The translations under genes were made by a program, and so were the position numbers. A stretch of DNA of 64,000 nt from Bacillus pumilus (lineage in GTDB: Bacteria > Bacillota > Bacilli > Bacillales > Bacillaceae): NCBI RefSeq assembly GCF_009937765.1, contig NZ_CP047089.1:3036272-3100271 (forward strand), read 5' to 3'. The notes below the pieces were generated by a model. It saw only the letters and a list, made by a program, of their open reading frames with translations, was not told where the DNA came from and did no database searches. The first letter of the stretch is position 1. Every line of letters begins with the position of its first letter. Of this stretch, positions 63,495-64,000 are shown one piece after another.

Positions 63495-64000
63495 AATGTC
63501 CAGCTTTTTAAAAATTGCTCGGCCTTCTGTCTGCCTAGATCGACGAGCGCCTTTTTCTTTTCTGCCATTAGCTGAAAATCAGTGGCAATGACGTGTTCTA
63601 CAGGAATAAAAATAACATGACGTTCGTGTTTTGTGGCAATATGCCTTTCGTCATGAGCACCACGCATCGTTTCAAAAAGAGCGCCAAACAGTTCAAACGC
63701 ATTGCGGATGGAGTGTTGAGGGCGTTCTTTTTCGTTTGGGGTTAATGTGACACCGACGAATGGTCTTTTTTTCTCTTCGGCAAACAACCAAATTGGAAAG
63801 TTGCTCAGCACGCCTCCATCCACAATGGTACAAATGCCTTTTGATGACTTTAGTTTGACAGGCTCGAAAAAATACGGCAGACTGCAACTCATCCGGATTG
63901 CCCTGGCAACAGAGAAACGCTCTGGATTTAAGCCGTATGAAGGAAGGTCGTCTGGCAAAACGAGGATTTTCCCATTTGTTAAATCAGAGGCAACAATTTT
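63491..64000 (-). CDS. yqhO: patatin-like phospholipase, C-terminal part (continues beyond the window)
   Basis: The minus-strand frame stays open to the last base, so the N-terminus is outside the window. About 169 residues are visible. The motif DGGVLSNFPIWL supplies the catalytic Asp of the patatin Ser-Asp dyad; RAIRMSCSLPYFFEPV is also family-typical. The GxSxG serine should lie further upstream. It corresponds to B. subtilis YqhO. Confidence 0.9.
   Translation of the reverse strand, partial: KIVASDLTNGKILVLPDDLPSYGLNPERFSVARAIRMSCSLPYFFEPVKLKSSKGICTIVDGGVLSNFPIWLFAEEKKRPFVGVTLTPNEKERPQHSIRNAFELFGALFETMRGAHDERHIATKHERHVIFIPVEHVIATDFQLMAEKKKALVDLGRQKAEQFLKSWTF

Overview
The window is chromosomal DNA of a Bacillus, most likely the B. 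pumilus group (B. pumilus, B. safensis, B. altitudinis). Gene order follows the B. subtilis rnz-zwf to yqhO segment almost gene for gene, with the whole spo0A, spoIVB and spoIIIA sporulation set. It also carries a gene that closely matches the B. pumilus cyanide dihydratase cynD. All assignments come from reading the sequence and from remembered family features; no database search was run.

Layout. 1-15 kb: the end of an alpha/beta hydrolase, a subgroup Ic aspartate aminotransferase, rnz and zwf; then an accessory block lying between zwf and gndA, made of a gmuBACD-gmuR beta-glucoside/glucomannan-oligosaccharide PTS locus and glcU-gdh (glucose uptake and glucose dehydrogenase); then gndA, DNA polymerase IV and cynD. 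14.7-25.5 kb: the arrest-peptide gene mifM with its target misCB, a CheW-like protein, yqjE-yqjD-yqjC, a 30-residue Prli42-like membrane peptide, an L,D-transpeptidase, yqjA, the artPQR arginine importer, brxB and bmrU. 25.5-36 kb: the branched-chain keto acid operon ptb-bcd-buk-lpdV-bkdAA-bkdAB-bkdB with a clear sigma-54 promoter and its activator bkdR. 36-41 kb: yqzF, yqiK, a rap-phr quorum-sensing pair, spo0A and spoIVB. 41-53 kb: recN, ahrC, yqxC, dxs, ispA, xseB, xseA, folD, nusB, yqhY, accC and accB. 53-64 kb: spoIIIAH to spoIIIAA, yqhV, efp, yqhT, aroQ, yqhR, yqhQ, yqhP and part of yqhO.

How it fits together. Zwf and GndA are the oxidative pentose phosphate enzymes; GlcU and Gdh add a non-phosphorylating glucose route and the Gmu PTS feeds in beta-glucosides. 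The bkd operon breaks down leucine, isoleucine and valine keto acids to acyl-CoAs, and YqjC/YqjD could handle the propionyl/methylmalonyl-CoA that results. AhrC is encoded here and a perfect ARG box precedes artP. The rap-phr pair lies next to spo0A and has a perfect 0A box upstream of its promoter, which suggests a feedback loop on the phosphorelay.

Most unusual features. (1) Two copies of a 174-nt structured repeat, about 43 kb apart and in opposite orientation. Each is embedded in an intrinsic terminator whose hairpin is duplicated on both sides, and the two copies differ by compensatory base-pair changes. (2) spoIIIAD has no ATG, GTG or TTG at its expected start; the position that should be the start codon reads TTA. 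(3) A predicted new Phr pentapeptide. (4) Helically phased TTGCA repeats upstream of both bkdR and the bkd sigma-54 promoter. No rRNA, tRNA, CRISPR array, insertion sequence or prophage was seen.
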